NCBI GenBank assembly: GCA_020634455.1
Contig: JACKBQ010000001.1
Coordinates: 2,232,001 to 2,296,000 of the forward strand
Length of the DNA stretch: 64,000 nucleotides
Origin: Ardenticatenaceae bacterium
GTDB taxonomy: Bacteria > Chloroflexota > Anaerolineae > Promineifilales > Promineifilaceae
Direction: 5' to 3'
Below are positions 1 through 9,145 of the stretch, piece by piece (within the stretch, counting starts at the first letter, position 1; each line of letters begins with the position of its first letter). A program made the translations under genes and the position numbers. The notes beneath the pieces are model-generated. The model was not told where the DNA came from. It worked only from the letters and a program-made list of their open reading frames with translations, and did no database searches.

Positions 1-9
1 CTGATTCTG

Positions 10-1017
10 TCATGCAGTTGCTCCAACTAAGCTTTGTTCACGAACTTCTTCCCAACGCCAACAAGCTGCCAAATGGTTCGGTTCCACTGGTTTGAGCGGT
101 GGATTCTCCTGGCGACATTTGTCTATGACAAATGGGCAACGAGGGGCAAAGGGGCAACTATTGGGTTCCTGGAGTAGGTCTGGGGGTAACCCTTTGATGG
201 TATAAAGTCTGGTTTTTTCTTTGCTATCAAGTTTGGGAATGGATTCCAACAAACCGAGGGTGTAGGGATGGCTCGTCTTCTTGTAAACATCACGCACGGG
301 ACCTTGTTCCACAATGAATCCTGCGTACATCACAGAGACTTTGTCTACCATACCGGCGACAATGCCCAAATCGTGGGTAATCCAGATAATGGCCATGCCC
401 ATTTCTTCTTGCAGGCGCTTTACCAGGTCTACAATTTGGGCCTGGATGGTGACATCTAATGCGGTTGTTGGCTCATCGGCAATGAGAATGGAGGGGTTAC
501 AACTGAGCGCCATGGCAATCATGACACGCTGGCGCTGCCCCCCGGAGAATTGGTGGGGGAAATCATTCAATCGGTCAGCTGCGTCTGGGATACCAACAAT
601 TTTCAGCAACTCAGCAGCGCGCACATCCGCTTGTTCTTCATTCATGCCCAAATGCAGACGTAAGGCTTCAGTGAGCTGTTGACCAACGGTAAGCACCGGG
701 TTCAGGGAGGTCATGGGGTCCTGAAAAATCATGGCGATGTCACGACCACGAATCTGACGCATCTCGTTAGTAGAAAGCTTAAGGAGGTTACGGCCGTTGT
801 ACAGCACCTCGCCTGCTTCAACCTTTCCTGGAGGGTCAGGAATTAGCCCCATAATAGAAAGTACGCCCACGGATTTGCCAGAGCCACTTTCCCCCACAAT
901 AGCCATAGACTCGCCTTCTTTGAGTGTATAGCTGATGCCGTTGACAGCGTGAACAATACCATCTTCGGTGTAGAACCGAGTTACCAGGTCAGATACTTTG
1001 AGTATGGATGTGGTCAT
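10..1017 (-). CDS. Oligopeptide/dipeptide ABC transporter ATP-binding protein (OppD/DppD type)
   Basis: This 335-residue cytoplasmic ATPase should power peptide uptake through a membrane permease pair. The Walker A motif GESGSGKS lies near residues 42-49, the ABC signature FSGGQRQR near 157-164, and Walker B ILIADEP just after it. The C-terminal third is the oligopeptide-specific extension, with the Cys-rich CPFAPRCPF segment and two further Cys residues typical of OppD/DppD. The length is normal for the family. The partner ATPase (OppF/DppF) would be expected downstream, which is beyond the left edge of the window. The substrate (di- or oligopeptide, or another solute such as nickel) cannot be told from sequence alone. 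Confidence 0.93.
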   Translation of the reverse strand: MTTSILKVSDLVTRFYTEDGIVHAVNGISYTLKEGESMAIVGESGSGKSVGVLSIMGLIPDPPGKVEAGEVLYNGRNLLKLSTNEMRQIRGRDIAMIFQDPMTSLNPVLTVGQQLTEALRLHLGMNEEQADVRAAELLKIVGIPDAADRLNDFPHQFSGGQRQRVMIAMALSCNPSILIADEPTTALDVTIQAQIVDLVKRLQEEMGMAIIWITHDLGIVAGMVDKVSVMYAGFIVEQGPVRDVYKKTSHPYTLGLLESIPKLDSKEKTRLYTIKGLPPDLLQEPNSCPFAPRCPFVIDKCRQENPPLKPVEPNHLAACWRWEEVREQSLVGATA

Positions 1018-1264
1018 AAATTTTTAACTACCAATTTATTGAGGGAAGTTCGTTGTTTTTGCCAAAAATGCGTTATGTTTTTTATTTCCTCATCTCCCTA
1101 TAATAATTTGCAGAGTGTACATCTTGCTTGGCAAATGATCAACCCAAACAACGGTTTTTCAGTATCCCATTGGTGACATTTCAGTGTCTTTTGGGTATTC
1201 TAGTGGAGTCCGGTGCGAATATCAAGTGAAACCTACTAGACCCATTGTACTAAACCACTCCATT

Positions 1265-1299
1265 TTGACATATCATTTGTTGCTTTTTCTTGTTATAAA
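1265..1299 (+). promoter_or_regulatory. Putative extended -10 promoter in the 310-bp divergent spacer 1018-1327
   Basis: The AT-rich spacer between the divergent genes holds TGTTATAAA at 1291-1299, an extended -10 element about 28 bases before the start codon at 1328. A perfect TTGACA lies at 1265-1270 but is 23 bases away, too far for a standard pair. I see no gene, repeat or RNA in the rest of the spacer. Confidence 0.35.
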
Positions 1300-1327
1300 A
1301 AACTATCTCAAGTAGGTAAGTGTAAAA

Positions 1328-1828
1328 ATGAAGACACGCAACAAGGTTCTAAAGCTGAGTGTAGGGTTACTCGCTTTGTGTTTGGGAGGAACGGCCGTAA
1401 TCTTGTTTGTTGCCCGCCTGTTTATCGGTGGGGCGCTAAAAGAACCAACAACTGTGGGCATTCAGGTAGAGGCTCCCAAACAAGTGCTGGTGAATGAGCC
1501 ATTTGTAGTGACATTGCAGCTTACAAATCTTGCCACCGACAGCCAAACGCTGCACAGCCTCGATCTTGAGGAATCGTTCCTGGAGCACATGAGCCTGATA
1601 GGGTCAGCGCCACATTACCATGAAGTGCAGTCGCTGCCGCTAACCGGATTTGCCAGTTATACCTACGCTTTGGAGCTGCCAGCGGACATCATCAACCGAC
1701 CGACGGTGATTGAATTGACGTTTGTGGGTCAGGCGGTGGGGGAATTTTCCGGGGTGATGGATGTGTGTTTAGATGATGGAACTTTCTGCAAAGCGGTGTT
1801 GTTGGAAAAGGCCGTAACAGAAAGGTAG
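1328..1828 (+). CDS. Membrane-anchored extracytoplasmic protein of unknown function
   Basis: I do not recognise this 166-residue protein. It starts with a short basic stretch (MKTRNK) and one hydrophobic segment at about residues 9-33, best read as an uncleaved anchor. A beta-rich domain follows, with the pattern VEAPKQVLVNEPFVVTLQLTN. That pattern resembles Ig-like or CARDB-type modules, in which a statement of conserved strands begins after the anchor. Two Cys residues near the end (VCLDDGTFCKA) could form a disulfide outside the cell. The TAG stop codon is contributed by the palindromic repeat that begins at 1825. It stands alone between a divergent transporter gene and a convergent icd. 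Confidence 0.75.
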   Translation: MKTRNKVLKLSVGLLALCLGGTAVILFVARLFIGGALKEPTTVGIQVEAPKQVLVNEPFVVTLQLTNLATDSQTLHSLDLEESFLEHMSLIGSAPHYHEVQSLPLTGFASYTYALELPADIINRPTVIELTFVGQAVGEFSGVMDVCLDDGTFCKAVLLEKAVTER

Positions 1829-1853
1829 AGACGTTGCAATGCAACGTCTCTAC
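1825..1853. repeat. 29-bp perfect palindrome, GTAGAGACGTTGCA family
   Basis: Two 14-base arms (GTAGAGACGTTGCA and its complement) flank one central A. The repeat overlaps the stop codon of the upstream gene and ends 10 bases before the icd stop, so the hairpin lies between convergent genes and may work as a two-way terminator. Related copies lie at 25161-25206 and 32862-32926. Confidence 0.9.
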
Positions 1854-1862
1854 CAAAGCAAA

Positions 1863-3101
1863 TTACATATTATCTACAATGGCCTGAGCAAATTCAGAGC
1901 AGGAAAGCTTAGTTGCCCCTTCAATCTGGCGGTGCAGATCATAAGTTACCGTTTTGTCCTGAATTGTTTTGGTCATCGCCTCAACAACCAGTTCGCCAGC
2001 TTCTGTCCAACCCATGTACTCCAGCATCATCACACCACTAAGAATGAGACTGCCAGGGTTGACCATATCTTTGCCCGCATATTTGGGAGCCGTGCCGTGC
2101 GTCGCTTCAAACAAGGCTACACCATCGCCAATATTGCCACCGGGAGCCATGCCCAAACCGCCCACTTGGGCCGCTGCCGCGTCGCTCATGTAGTCGCCAT
2201 TCAGGTTCAATGTAGCGATCACGTCATAATCTTTGGTGCGGGTGAGTAGTTGTTGCAGCATATTATCGGCAATCACATCTTTGATAACGATCTCTTTACC
2301 CGTGTTGGGGTTTTTCATGATATGCCACGGGCCACCTTCCCACGGTTCTGCGCCAAACTCATCGCGTGCCAATTCATAACCCCAGTCGCGGAACGCGCCT
2401 TCGGTGAACTTCATGATATTGCCTTTGTGGACCAGGCTTACAGAACTGCGATTGTGGTCAATGGCGTATTCCAAGGCCTGGCGAACCAATCGCTTGGTGC
2501 CGAATTCACTGACGGGTTTGATACCTATAGCGGAGGCGTCGCGCACGTTTTTACCCAGTTCATCCCGCAAAAAGGCAATAAGCTTGTTGGCTTCATCGGA
2601 ATTGGCTACAAATTCCACACCTGAATACACGTCTTCCGTGTTTTCGCGGAACAGGATGATGTCCATCAGTTCTGGATGAGTCATCGGGCTGGGGGTTCCG
2701 GGAATGTAGCGAACAGGGCGCACGCAGGCATACAAGTCGAGCACCTGGCGCAGGGTCACATTCAGGCTGCGGAAACCGCCGCCGATGGGGGTGGTAAGCG
2801 GCCCTTTAATGCCGACAACAAATTCGCGCATGGCATCGAAGGTTTCTTCTGGCATGTAGTTGCCGTCGTACAGACTGGCCGCTTTTTCGCCGGAATAAAT
2901 CTCCATCCAGGCGATTTTACGCTTGCCGCCATACGCTTTTTCCACGGCCGAATTCCACACGTGTAGGGAAGCCGGGGTGATATCAACACCAATGCCGTCG
3001 CCTTCAATGTAAGCCACAATGGGGTTATCGGGGACGTTTAATTTGCCGTTAGCGTAGGTGATTTTTTCGCCATTCGGCACTTTGATTTTGGCATAACTCA
3101 T
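1863..3101 (-). CDS. icd: NADP-dependent isocitrate dehydrogenase
   Basis: This enzyme oxidatively decarboxylates isocitrate to 2-oxoglutarate in the citric acid cycle, in the cytoplasm. The 412-residue protein is close to the E. coli type in length and motifs. The substrate loop GGGFRSLNVTLRQ includes the serine that is phosphorylated in enterobacteria. ENTEDVYSG holds the catalytic Tyr, LVHKGNIMKFTEG the catalytic Lys, and the Asp residues of the metal site lie in VIADNMLQQ and GDYMSDA. ATHGTAPKYAGKD carries the Lys-Tyr pair linked to NADP preference. A strong ribosome site, AGGAGA, precedes the ATG. The neighbours appear unrelated and the gene is probably transcribed alone. It has no ACGGCCGT copy. 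Confidence 0.97.
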   Translation of the reverse strand: MSYAKIKVPNGEKITYANGKLNVPDNPIVAYIEGDGIGVDITPASLHVWNSAVEKAYGGKRKIAWMEIYSGEKAASLYDGNYMPEETFDAMREFVVGIKGPLTTPIGGGFRSLNVTLRQVLDLYACVRPVRYIPGTPSPMTHPELMDIILFRENTEDVYSGVEFVANSDEANKLIAFLRDELGKNVRDASAIGIKPVSEFGTKRLVRQALEYAIDHNRSSVSLVHKGNIMKFTEGAFRDWGYELARDEFGAEPWEGGPWHIMKNPNTGKEIVIKDVIADNMLQQLLTRTKDYDVIATLNLNGDYMSDAAAAQVGGLGMAPGGNIGDGVALFEATHGTAPKYAGKDMVNPGSLILSGVMMLEYMGWTEAGELVVEAMTKTIQDKTVTYDLHRQIEGATKLSCSEFAQAIVDNM

Positions 3102-3304
3102 GGTTAGGTTCTCCTTGGTAAATGGTCACGGATATTTTTTGGGCAAGATGGCCTGTTTCCGTGAAAATTGTCTGAGGCAAATCCAAATCGGGCGAGGCCA
3201 CGATGTTTGATTGTAGGTTTGCACTGGGTTATGGATTTGTTAATGGAAATTAGTATTGGCTACCGCGCTGATTATACGCGATTGGGGGGAATGGGGAAAT
3301 GGTA

Positions 3305-3346
3305 AACGGCCGTCTCTGTTGGAAAATGGGGATAGAGACGGCCGTT
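3305..3346 (-). terminator. Hairpin with arms made of ACGGCCGT plus flanks
   Basis: A perfect 13-bp stem (AACGGCCGTCTCT at 3305-3317 against 3334-3346) with a 16-base loop lies just after the stop codon of the following minus-strand gene. No clear T run follows, so an intrinsic terminator is likely but not certain. The rest of the 253-base spacer 3102-3354 should contain the icd promoter, which I could not fix. Confidence 0.5.
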
Positions 3347-3354
3347 CTTAGTTG

Positions 3355-4881
3355 CTAATACTGCAATTGTGAACCAAGTTCAACTTGCGCCATAACTGGT
3401 TGATCAGGCTGAGGTTCGTCAGGCGCTACTGGCGGCGCATTTTGGCGAGGCGTTCTCGTTTCTGCTTCTTGTATTTTTACAGGAATCGTAACTTCAACGT
3501 CTTCAATTTTGGCAGATGTTACACGGCACCATTTGTCTGTGTGTATGGTGTGTTTTTGGGCACGAACCATTGTGCCAATGGGTTGGCCAAAAATGTCAAT
3601 GTTCGGCCGTTCGCGGAACAAACCGACTAAATCCAGCCCCCCCTGACCATTGCGATCAACCGACATCCATTGAATGTTGTGAAAATATTTGCCTTTCACT
3701 TCCAATGCCTGACGAGCTTCCCAAGCAACCAGTCGGGTCATGCCTGCTACACTATGAAAAACAGGCGCTGGCAATTCCCTATCAACCTGTCCCACAAATT
3801 GCTTAACAGCAGCCATACCCATGAATACGGCAACAAGCGTTGGTATTCCTACAGTAACGCCCCACACACTCAGAAAGCCTAAATTAGCTACAAGTCCATC
3901 TTTCAATCCTTCAATTGCGTTTTTACGTGCCTTGGTTAAGGTGGCTAATTCTTCTGTGCGCCGCGATTGAATGGCTGTTTCACTTTCAATTTGAATGTGT
4001 TCCAATGCAGATTGCGATGCAACGACCGTATTAGCTAGCCTATCGGATAATTTATCAATTTCTGCTTCTATAGAGGGTAAATCCTCACTAGGAAGATCAT
4101 CCAGCAACCCTTGCATCTGCCCAGCAATATCTGCGAACTCTTCTTGCGTGGCATCGATCTGCTGATTTACAGACAGGGAAACGGCCGTTGCTGCCTCATC
4201 AACTTCTGCCTCAGGAGAGTCTTGGGCAATTTCCAGAAATAGGCGGAAGGATGTAGGGGCTAATGAAAAAAATATTAATGGAAAAACTATTGTAAATAAG
4301 AAGACAAGAATACCACCTCGTATCCAAAGCTCGGTTTCCTTGCTTCTTGTTTTAGGAACCACTCTTTTCTCGTGCTGGTTTTCCCGCAACGCGTTCCATT
4401 CTCTGGTCAGTTCCCAAAGAGTGCCAAAAATGGCAGCTGGTATCATCACCAATAAAATAGCAGCTTTGCCTAAATGAATGTCCATCATAAATATCAAGGT
4501 CAAGGCGAGGGCAACAAAAGACACCAAAACATAGTTAGCCAGACGCACTATCGGGAAGCGCTGCCGCATACCTTGATGATTAACTTGAAGTAATGCGAGC
4601 CAATTGCGGTTATCGGCTCCGCAGCGAGGGCAGTTTACTAATTCGTAGGATCGGGGCAAAGTGAGACGGCCGTTCATTGGTTGCTGAATCTGGCGCGACG
4701 ATGGCGCGGCCGGACGCCGCTCCCGGTTTGGATCATAGTGCAGATTAACAGCCTGTGACTCATTGGCCCGTACAGCCCACGAGCCACCCCTACCCTCTGT
4801 AACAGCAAATTGCTCTTTGCAACTTACACAATGGATGTGCCGGGTGGTTAAAACATCGGGGAAATCAGGAAGATCGAACAC
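3355..4881 (-). CDS. Zinc-ribbon membrane protein with coiled coil, unknown function
   Basis: I do not recognise a family. Two CxxC pairs, CVSC at about residues 18-21 and CPRC at about 84-87, suggest a split zinc ribbon at the cytoplasmic N terminus. Hydrophobic segments follow at about 113-155 (two), 188-210 and 331-357. Between the last two lies an acidic, Ala/Glu-rich stretch of about 110 residues that looks like coiled coil. The C terminus is Pro/Gln-rich. I chose a GTG start at 4881 because AAGAGG lies six bases before it; an in-frame GTG at 4920 would add 13 residues and has no ribosome site. The protein has 508 residues with this start. A role as a membrane sensor or scaffold is conceivable but not shown. 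Confidence 0.75.
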   Translation of the reverse strand: MFDLPDFPDVLTTRHIHCVSCKEQFAVTEGRGGSWAVRANESQAVNLHYDPNRERRPAAPSSRQIQQPMNGRLTLPRSYELVNCPRCGADNRNWLALLQVNHQGMRQRFPIVRLANYVLVSFVALALTLIFMMDIHLGKAAILLVMIPAAIFGTLWELTREWNALRENQHEKRVVPKTRSKETELWIRGGILVFLFTIVFPLIFFSLAPTSFRLFLEIAQDSPEAEVDEAATAVSLSVNQQIDATQEEFADIAGQMQGLLDDLPSEDLPSIEAEIDKLSDRLANTVVASQSALEHIQIESETAIQSRRTEELATLTKARKNAIEGLKDGLVANLGFLSVWGVTVGIPTLVAVFMGMAAVKQFVGQVDRELPAPVFHSVAGMTRLVAWEARQALEVKGKYFHNIQWMSVDRNGQGGLDLVGLFRERPNIDIFGQPIGTMVRAQKHTIHTDKWCRVTSAKIEDVEVTIPVKIQEAETRTPRQNAPPVAPDEPQPDQPVMAQVELGSQLQY

Positions 4882-5282
4882 GGTACACCTCTTCGATGGA
4901 TAACGGCCGTTCCACCCCACCGGGATTGGCCATCATCATTGCTCCACCTGCTGATGTTGGCATCAGCGCCTGGCTGTGGAGAGAAATTTAAGACAGTACG
5001 GACGTATTTACGCAATACCCAACGCACAACATCGCAGGACTGCGGATCAGTGCCCTAACGATTGATGTACTGGGTGACAAAATTTCATTACAACTATCCT
5101 GAAAAGCAAACCATTATGCGACCAATGGCAACTGTAGACATAGCATACAAAATGTCATTGAGGATGGCAAGGGTACTTTTTGGGTCTTGAAGCATAGCTT
5201 CTATTTAAGGAAAAACGGGAGCGAACCCGTTCAACAGGACTAAAGGTCAGCGCCGTAACGCTTACGTTCCGCTGGCATCCGC

Positions 5283-5290
5283 TGTATAAT
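5283..5290 (+). promoter_or_regulatory. Putative -10 box in the spacer 4882-5356
   Basis: A perfect TATAAT at 5285-5290, preceded by TG, lies 67 bases before the chosen start of the protease gene. The -35 region is poor. The remaining 400 bases of this divergent spacer show no gene that I can support, no known RNA and no ACGGCCGT copy. Confidence 0.4.
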
Positions 5291-5356
5291 GCACCTGTTC
5301 CCGTTGTGCAATTGGCAAGGCGTCTAACAGGCCGAACGTTTTTAAGGAGTATACTC

Positions 5357-6454
5357 ATGACCACTTTTAGTCCAGAACAAATGGCCCAGGCAACGGCCGT
5401 ACTCAATTCCGTTCGTGAAGAATTTTTGGCGCGTGAGGGCGTAACGGCCGTTGACCTGGGATTCAAATGGTCGCAAGGTCTCATGACTGGCAAACTTTCA
5501 ATCCGGGTACACGTAGCCACAAAACGGCCGTTGTCTGAGCTAACCGAGACAGAACTGTTCCCCAAAGAAATCGACGGCATCCCGGTGGACGTGATTGAGG
5601 CACAATACGGACTGCAACTGCTGCCAGATAGCTCCCAACTGGAAGCTGCCCGCAAAGCCCGCTACAACCCCATCCCTTTGGGCGTGAGCGCCGGTAATCC
5701 CCGCATCACGGCTGGCACGCTGGGTGCCAAAGTGTACGATGCCACCACCCTGCAACCAATGGCCCTGAGCAATTGGCACGTTTTTGTGGGCAGCCCGTCC
5801 GGGGCAGCTGGCGAACCCATCTGGCAGCCCGGTTCGCTGGATGGCGGCAACAGTGGCGACACGTTTGCCACCCTCAGTCGCTTTATTTTGGGGCCATACG
5901 ATGCGGCCGTTGCCCAATTAACCAACGCCCGCGATGTACTCAGTGAAACGATGGATGGCGACCCGATTGAGGATGTGACAGCGCCAATGTTAGGCATGAT
6001 GGTCTGGAAAAGCGGCCGTACCACCGAGTTTACCCAGGGCTTCATTGATGGCATTAAGATGACCACCTCCATCAACTATGGCACAGCAGGTACGCGCGTC
6101 ATTCAGGACGTGGTGCGTATGGTGCCACGCCCCGGTGCAGGCAATGTAGAAATTAGCATGGGGGGCGATTCCGGCTCTATTTGGGTAGATGAAGCCAGCG
6201 GCAAAGCGATTGGGCTACATTTTGCCGGGGAAGTGGGCAACGCGCCTGAACATGCATTAGCAACCGAGCTTCAGCCTGTTTTGGACAGACTTAACGTGCT
6301 AATGCCTGCACAACGGCCGTTGCCACCACCACCAGAACCAGACCCGGACCTAACGCCACCACCGGACGACCATTTCCCGCCACCGCCACAGCCAAGCTTG
6401 TTCCAGCGCCTGTGGCAATCTGTGCGTAATTTTTGGCGGAACCTGTTCAGCTGA
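5357..6454 (+). CDS. Trypsin-like serine peptidase, apparently cytoplasmic
   Basis: The 365-residue protein has a trypsin-fold catalytic set. The His lies in SNWHV, the Asp in GPYDAAVAQL, and the nucleophile Ser in GGDSGSIW, followed by the usual IGLHFAG strand. An N-terminal region of about 95 residues (VREEFLAREGVTAVDLGFKW onwards) precedes the protease domain, as in Nal1-like bacterial proteins. No signal peptide is visible. The tail is Pro-rich (PPPPEPDPDLTPPP) and ends in an aromatic, basic segment (RLWQSVRNFWRNLF) that could form an amphipathic membrane-binding helix. AAGGAG precedes the ATG at 5357; the longer frame from 5306 lacks a ribosome site. The substrate is unknown. Confidence 0.85.
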   Translation: MTTFSPEQMAQATAVLNSVREEFLAREGVTAVDLGFKWSQGLMTGKLSIRVHVATKRPLSELTETELFPKEIDGIPVDVIEAQYGLQLLPDSSQLEAARKARYNPIPLGVSAGNPRITAGTLGAKVYDATTLQPMALSNWHVFVGSPSGAAGEPIWQPGSLDGGNSGDTFATLSRFILGPYDAAVAQLTNARDVLSETMDGDPIEDVTAPMLGMMVWKSGRTTEFTQGFIDGIKMTTSINYGTAGTRVIQDVVRMVPRPGAGNVEISMGGDSGSIWVDEASGKAIGLHFAGEVGNAPEHALATELQPVLDRLNVLMPAQRPLPPPPEPDPDLTPPPDDHFPPPPQPSLFQRLWQSVRNFWRNLFS

Positions 6455-6600
6455 CGCAACCGCCATCGTAGCTTGCCAATTCTTAATAATTTCTGAGCAA
6501 AAATTCGTTTGGGGAACGGCCGTATCTGCCACTCGTTAAAATTAGGGGGAGCCAAATTTGTGTTGGGCAATTCGTAAAACAGTTTTGTAAAGAGTTTGTA

Positions 6601-8343
6601 ATGGCAAAAAAAATCTTTGGCTGGCTTGTCATTTTAATGTTGCTGGCAAGCTGCACCAGTACCGAGAATATTCCTACAGAAGCTGCCCCGCCTACGGCCG
6701 TTCCTCCCACCGAAGAACCACCCGCACTGGAAACGGCCGTTCCCAGCACCAACATTCCCCCCACCAACACGGCTGCACCGCCACCCACAGCTATAGCAAC
6801 GGCCGTTCCATCAGAACCAGACCTCTCCATTGAAGCTGATGGCGTTTTTCTTTACCCCATCCCAGACGTATACGCCGGGGACCGGGTGACCTTCCAGGTA
6901 ATGGCGCACGTACCCGCCAATGTGGATCCCAACGCTGTTACGGTGCACATATTGGTAAATTATCAGGATGTGGCCGAAGGCACACTCAGCGCCATAAATC
7001 TGGCTGGCGATGCCGTCGGGCTGTTCGAGTGGGCCTGGGACACCACCGATGAGGTCGGCGACCAGCTCGTTCACATCATTCTGGACCGCTTCGATACCAT
7101 TACTGAGGGGGATGAAAACCGGGACAACAACCAGGTTGCCCTCACTGTCCCCGTTCTGGATCCGCAAACCTTGCCCCCCAACGAACGCAATGCCACCTGG
7201 GTGTCTGCTGAAACAACCTGTTGCAACGTGTACGTCGTAAGCGGCACCGCCGCCTATCGCGATCTGCCTGAATTATTGATGACGGTGGAAACGGCCGTTA
7301 CCGCAGCAGCCGCCAGCCTGGAAGAACCACTCAATAGCAAAATTGACATTTACCTCATAGACCGAGTAATCGGGCAGGGTGGGTATGCAGGCAACGCCAT
7401 CGTCGTTTCCTACCTGGATCGGCATTACGCCAGCCGAGGTTTCGAGCAAATTCTCACCCACGAAGCCATCCACATCATAGACCGCCAATTTGCCCCGGAA
7501 CGCATCTCCTTCCTGGCCGAAGGGTTGGCCGTGTGGGGCACTGGTGGCCATTACAAATCAGAAAATATTCACCAACGCTCGGCCGCGCTGGTTGCCCTGG
7601 GGCAATATGTGCCGCTGGCAGACCTTATTGACAACTTTTACCCAGTGCAGCACGAAATTGGCTACCTGGAAGCGGCCGGATTGGTTGGCTACCTCATAGA
7701 CACCTACGGTTACCCCCAATTCAAGCGCTTTTACACGGATGTCACTGCTGAAGACGCCGCCCTCATGTCTCAAGCCATTGACCTAAACTTGCAACAATAT
7801 TTCGACATTACCCTGACCCAAGCGGAAGCCAACTGGCTGGCTTTTCTGGCTGAGCAACCCGAAGATCGCACCGAACAGATCGATCTGCAAACCACCATTC
7901 GCTACTTCAACGTCATGCGTCGCTACCAAAGCCTATACGACCCAACCGCATACTTTCTTACCGCCTGGTTGCCATACCCCGGCACCTTGCAAACCGAAGG
8001 CAACCCCGCCGACCTCACCCGGCATCCCCAAGCAGAAATAAATGTCACCCTGGAGGTCATGCTGCAAGCCTCGGACGCTGCCCTGCGCCAGGGAGATTAC
8101 AACAAAGCCAACGTATTGTTAGACAGCATTACCCGCGTGCTGGACAACGATGGCACCTTCATTGACCCCTTGGCCGCCAGCTACCTTGCCCTGGTGCGTT
8201 CGCTGACCGCTCAAGGGTACGAGGTACAAGCCGCAACCCTCGAAGGAGACCGGGCACAGGTTCAGGTTACGGGTCGGGGAACGGCCGTACTCACCCCACT
8301 CACCCTCACCCTGTCTGGCCAAAACTGGATACTTTCTAACTAG
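6601..8343 (+). CDS. Lipoprotein with gluzincin-type metallopeptidase domain
   Basis: The 580-residue protein begins with a lipoprotein signal whose lipobox is LLASC, so it should be tethered outside the membrane. A Pro/Thr-rich linker with repeated TAVP units follows to about residue 72; three of these units coincide with ACGGCCGT copies. Residues 75-190 look like a CARDB-type beta module. The catalytic region has HEAIH at about residue 287, matching the HExxH zinc motif, and EGLAVW about 20 residues later, which would give the third ligand of an MA-clan peptidase. The C-terminal part is helical and has no clear domain. Its substrate and partners are unknown. It is probably transcribed alone. 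Confidence 0.82.
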   Translation: MAKKIFGWLVILMLLASCTSTENIPTEAAPPTAVPPTEEPPALETAVPSTNIPPTNTAAPPPTAIATAVPSEPDLSIEADGVFLYPIPDVYAGDRVTFQVMAHVPANVDPNAVTVHILVNYQDVAEGTLSAINLAGDAVGLFEWAWDTTDEVGDQLVHIILDRFDTITEGDENRDNNQVALTVPVLDPQTLPPNERNATWVSAETTCCNVYVVSGTAAYRDLPELLMTVETAVTAAAASLEEPLNSKIDIYLIDRVIGQGGYAGNAIVVSYLDRHYASRGFEQILTHEAIHIIDRQFAPERISFLAEGLAVWGTGGHYKSENIHQRSAALVALGQYVPLADLIDNFYPVQHEIGYLEAAGLVGYLIDTYGYPQFKRFYTDVTAEDAALMSQAIDLNLQQYFDITLTQAEANWLAFLAEQPEDRTEQIDLQTTIRYFNVMRRYQSLYDPTAYFLTAWLPYPGTLQTEGNPADLTRHPQAEINVTLEVMLQASDAALRQGDYNKANVLLDSITRVLDNDGTFIDPLAASYLALVRSLTAQGYEVQAATLEGDRAQVQVTGRGTAVLTPLTLTLSGQNWILSN

Positions 8344-8382
8344 CAATTTTTCGGTTCGCCTCATGGATAAATTTTCACTTTA

Positions 8383-8428
8383 TGCTACAATGCCCTACCT
8401 TAAAATAGGAAGTTCACAGCAACTTCCT
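8383..8428 (+). promoter_or_regulatory. Extended -10 promoter and leader hairpin for the bifunctional nuclease gene
   Basis: TGCTACAAT at 8383-8391 is an extended -10 box. About 10 bases past the predicted transcript start is a hairpin with arms AGGAAGTT (8407-8414) and its complement (8421-8428) around a six-base loop. The hairpin would protect the 5' end of a roughly 95-base leader. Its function is not known. Confidence 0.4.
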
Positions 8429-8493
8429 GTCAGCAGCAGGCACCTGTCATCAACCATTAAACCGCCGACACGTGCCGACGAAAGAGGATAAAC

Positions 8494-9003
8494 ATGATCG
8501 AAGTTGTCGTAGACAGCATCCGTATCAGCCTTGTGTCTCAACATCGCATCGTGGTGCTAAAAGAAATTGACACCGAGCGCCAACTCCCCATCTGGATTGG
8601 TCCCTATGAGGCTGACGCCATCACCATTGAGCTGCAAGATGTGGAAATGGCTCGACCCGTCACCCATGACCTACTCAAAAACGTCATTGCCCAAATGGGC
8701 GGTAAAGTTTCCCATGTACTCATCAAAGCGCTCAACGAAGGCGTCTTCTATGCCAGCCTCTTCATAGACGTCAACGGCGAAATGAAAGAAATTGACAGCC
8801 GCTCCTCAGATGCCATTGCTCTGGCTGTGCGTGTCAAGGTACCTGTCTTTGTAAATCAGGACGTTATGGACGAAGTTGGCGTTTTGCCAGAGCCAGACAT
8901 CCTACAAGAAGATGCCAAAGAAAGCACCAGCGAAGAACCGGAAACCTTAGACATCTTCACTGATTTTGTGGATTCGCTCGATTTTGAAGATTTCGACGAA
9001 TAG
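8494..9003 (+). CDS. Bifunctional nuclease family protein (BFN/DUF151)
   Basis: The 169-residue cytoplasmic protein matches the DUF151/BFN family over residues 1-130. Diagnostic stretches are LPIWIGPYEADAI, TRPVTHDL-like ARPVTHDLLKN, and EIDSRSSDAIALAVR. Plant members have been reported to act as DNase and RNase; the bacterial role is poorly defined. The C-terminal 40 residues are very acidic (EDAKESTSEEPETLD and FEDFDE), which is common in bacterial members. AAGAGGA precedes the ATG. It is followed by a strong intrinsic terminator, so it is a single-gene unit with its own promoter at 8383. Confidence 0.92.
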   Translation: MIEVVVDSIRISLVSQHRIVVLKEIDTERQLPIWIGPYEADAITIELQDVEMARPVTHDLLKNVIAQMGGKVSHVLIKALNEGVFYASLFIDVNGEMKEIDSRSSDAIALAVRVKVPVFVNQDVMDEVGVLPEPDILQEDAKESTSEEPETLDIFTDFVDSLDFEDFDE

Positions 9004-9043
9004 TTTTTTAGCAACAAGACAAACAACCGAACCGACAATTTTC

Positions 9044-9079
9044 AAACGTGAAATGCGCCAAACGTGCATTTCACGTTTT
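9044..9079 (+). terminator. Intrinsic terminator after the BFN gene
   Basis: A perfect 13-bp stem (AAACGTGAAATGC at 9044-9056 with 9066-9078) with a nine-base loop is followed by TTTTC. This is a well-formed rho-independent terminator. Confidence 0.85.
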
Positions 9080-9100
9080 CATTCTTATAAATTTTCTACC

Positions 9101-9133
9101 AGCCACAGAGAAAAACCCAAACCCTCTGTGGCT
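9101..9133. repeat. Inverted repeat AGCCACAGAG, CCACAGAG family
   Basis: Arms AGCCACAGAG (9101-9110) and its complement (9124-9133) flank a 13-base AC-rich loop just before dnaB. A related copy lies at 61846-61907. The family looks like a dispersed intergenic repeat. Confidence 0.7.
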
Positions 9134-9145
9134 TAATACAAGCTT

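Noticed and set aside
5155..5655. 166-residue minus-strand frame across the protease promoter
   Set aside because: It is Ser/Arg-rich and overlaps the start of a gene with a good ribosome site; it looks like a shadow frame.
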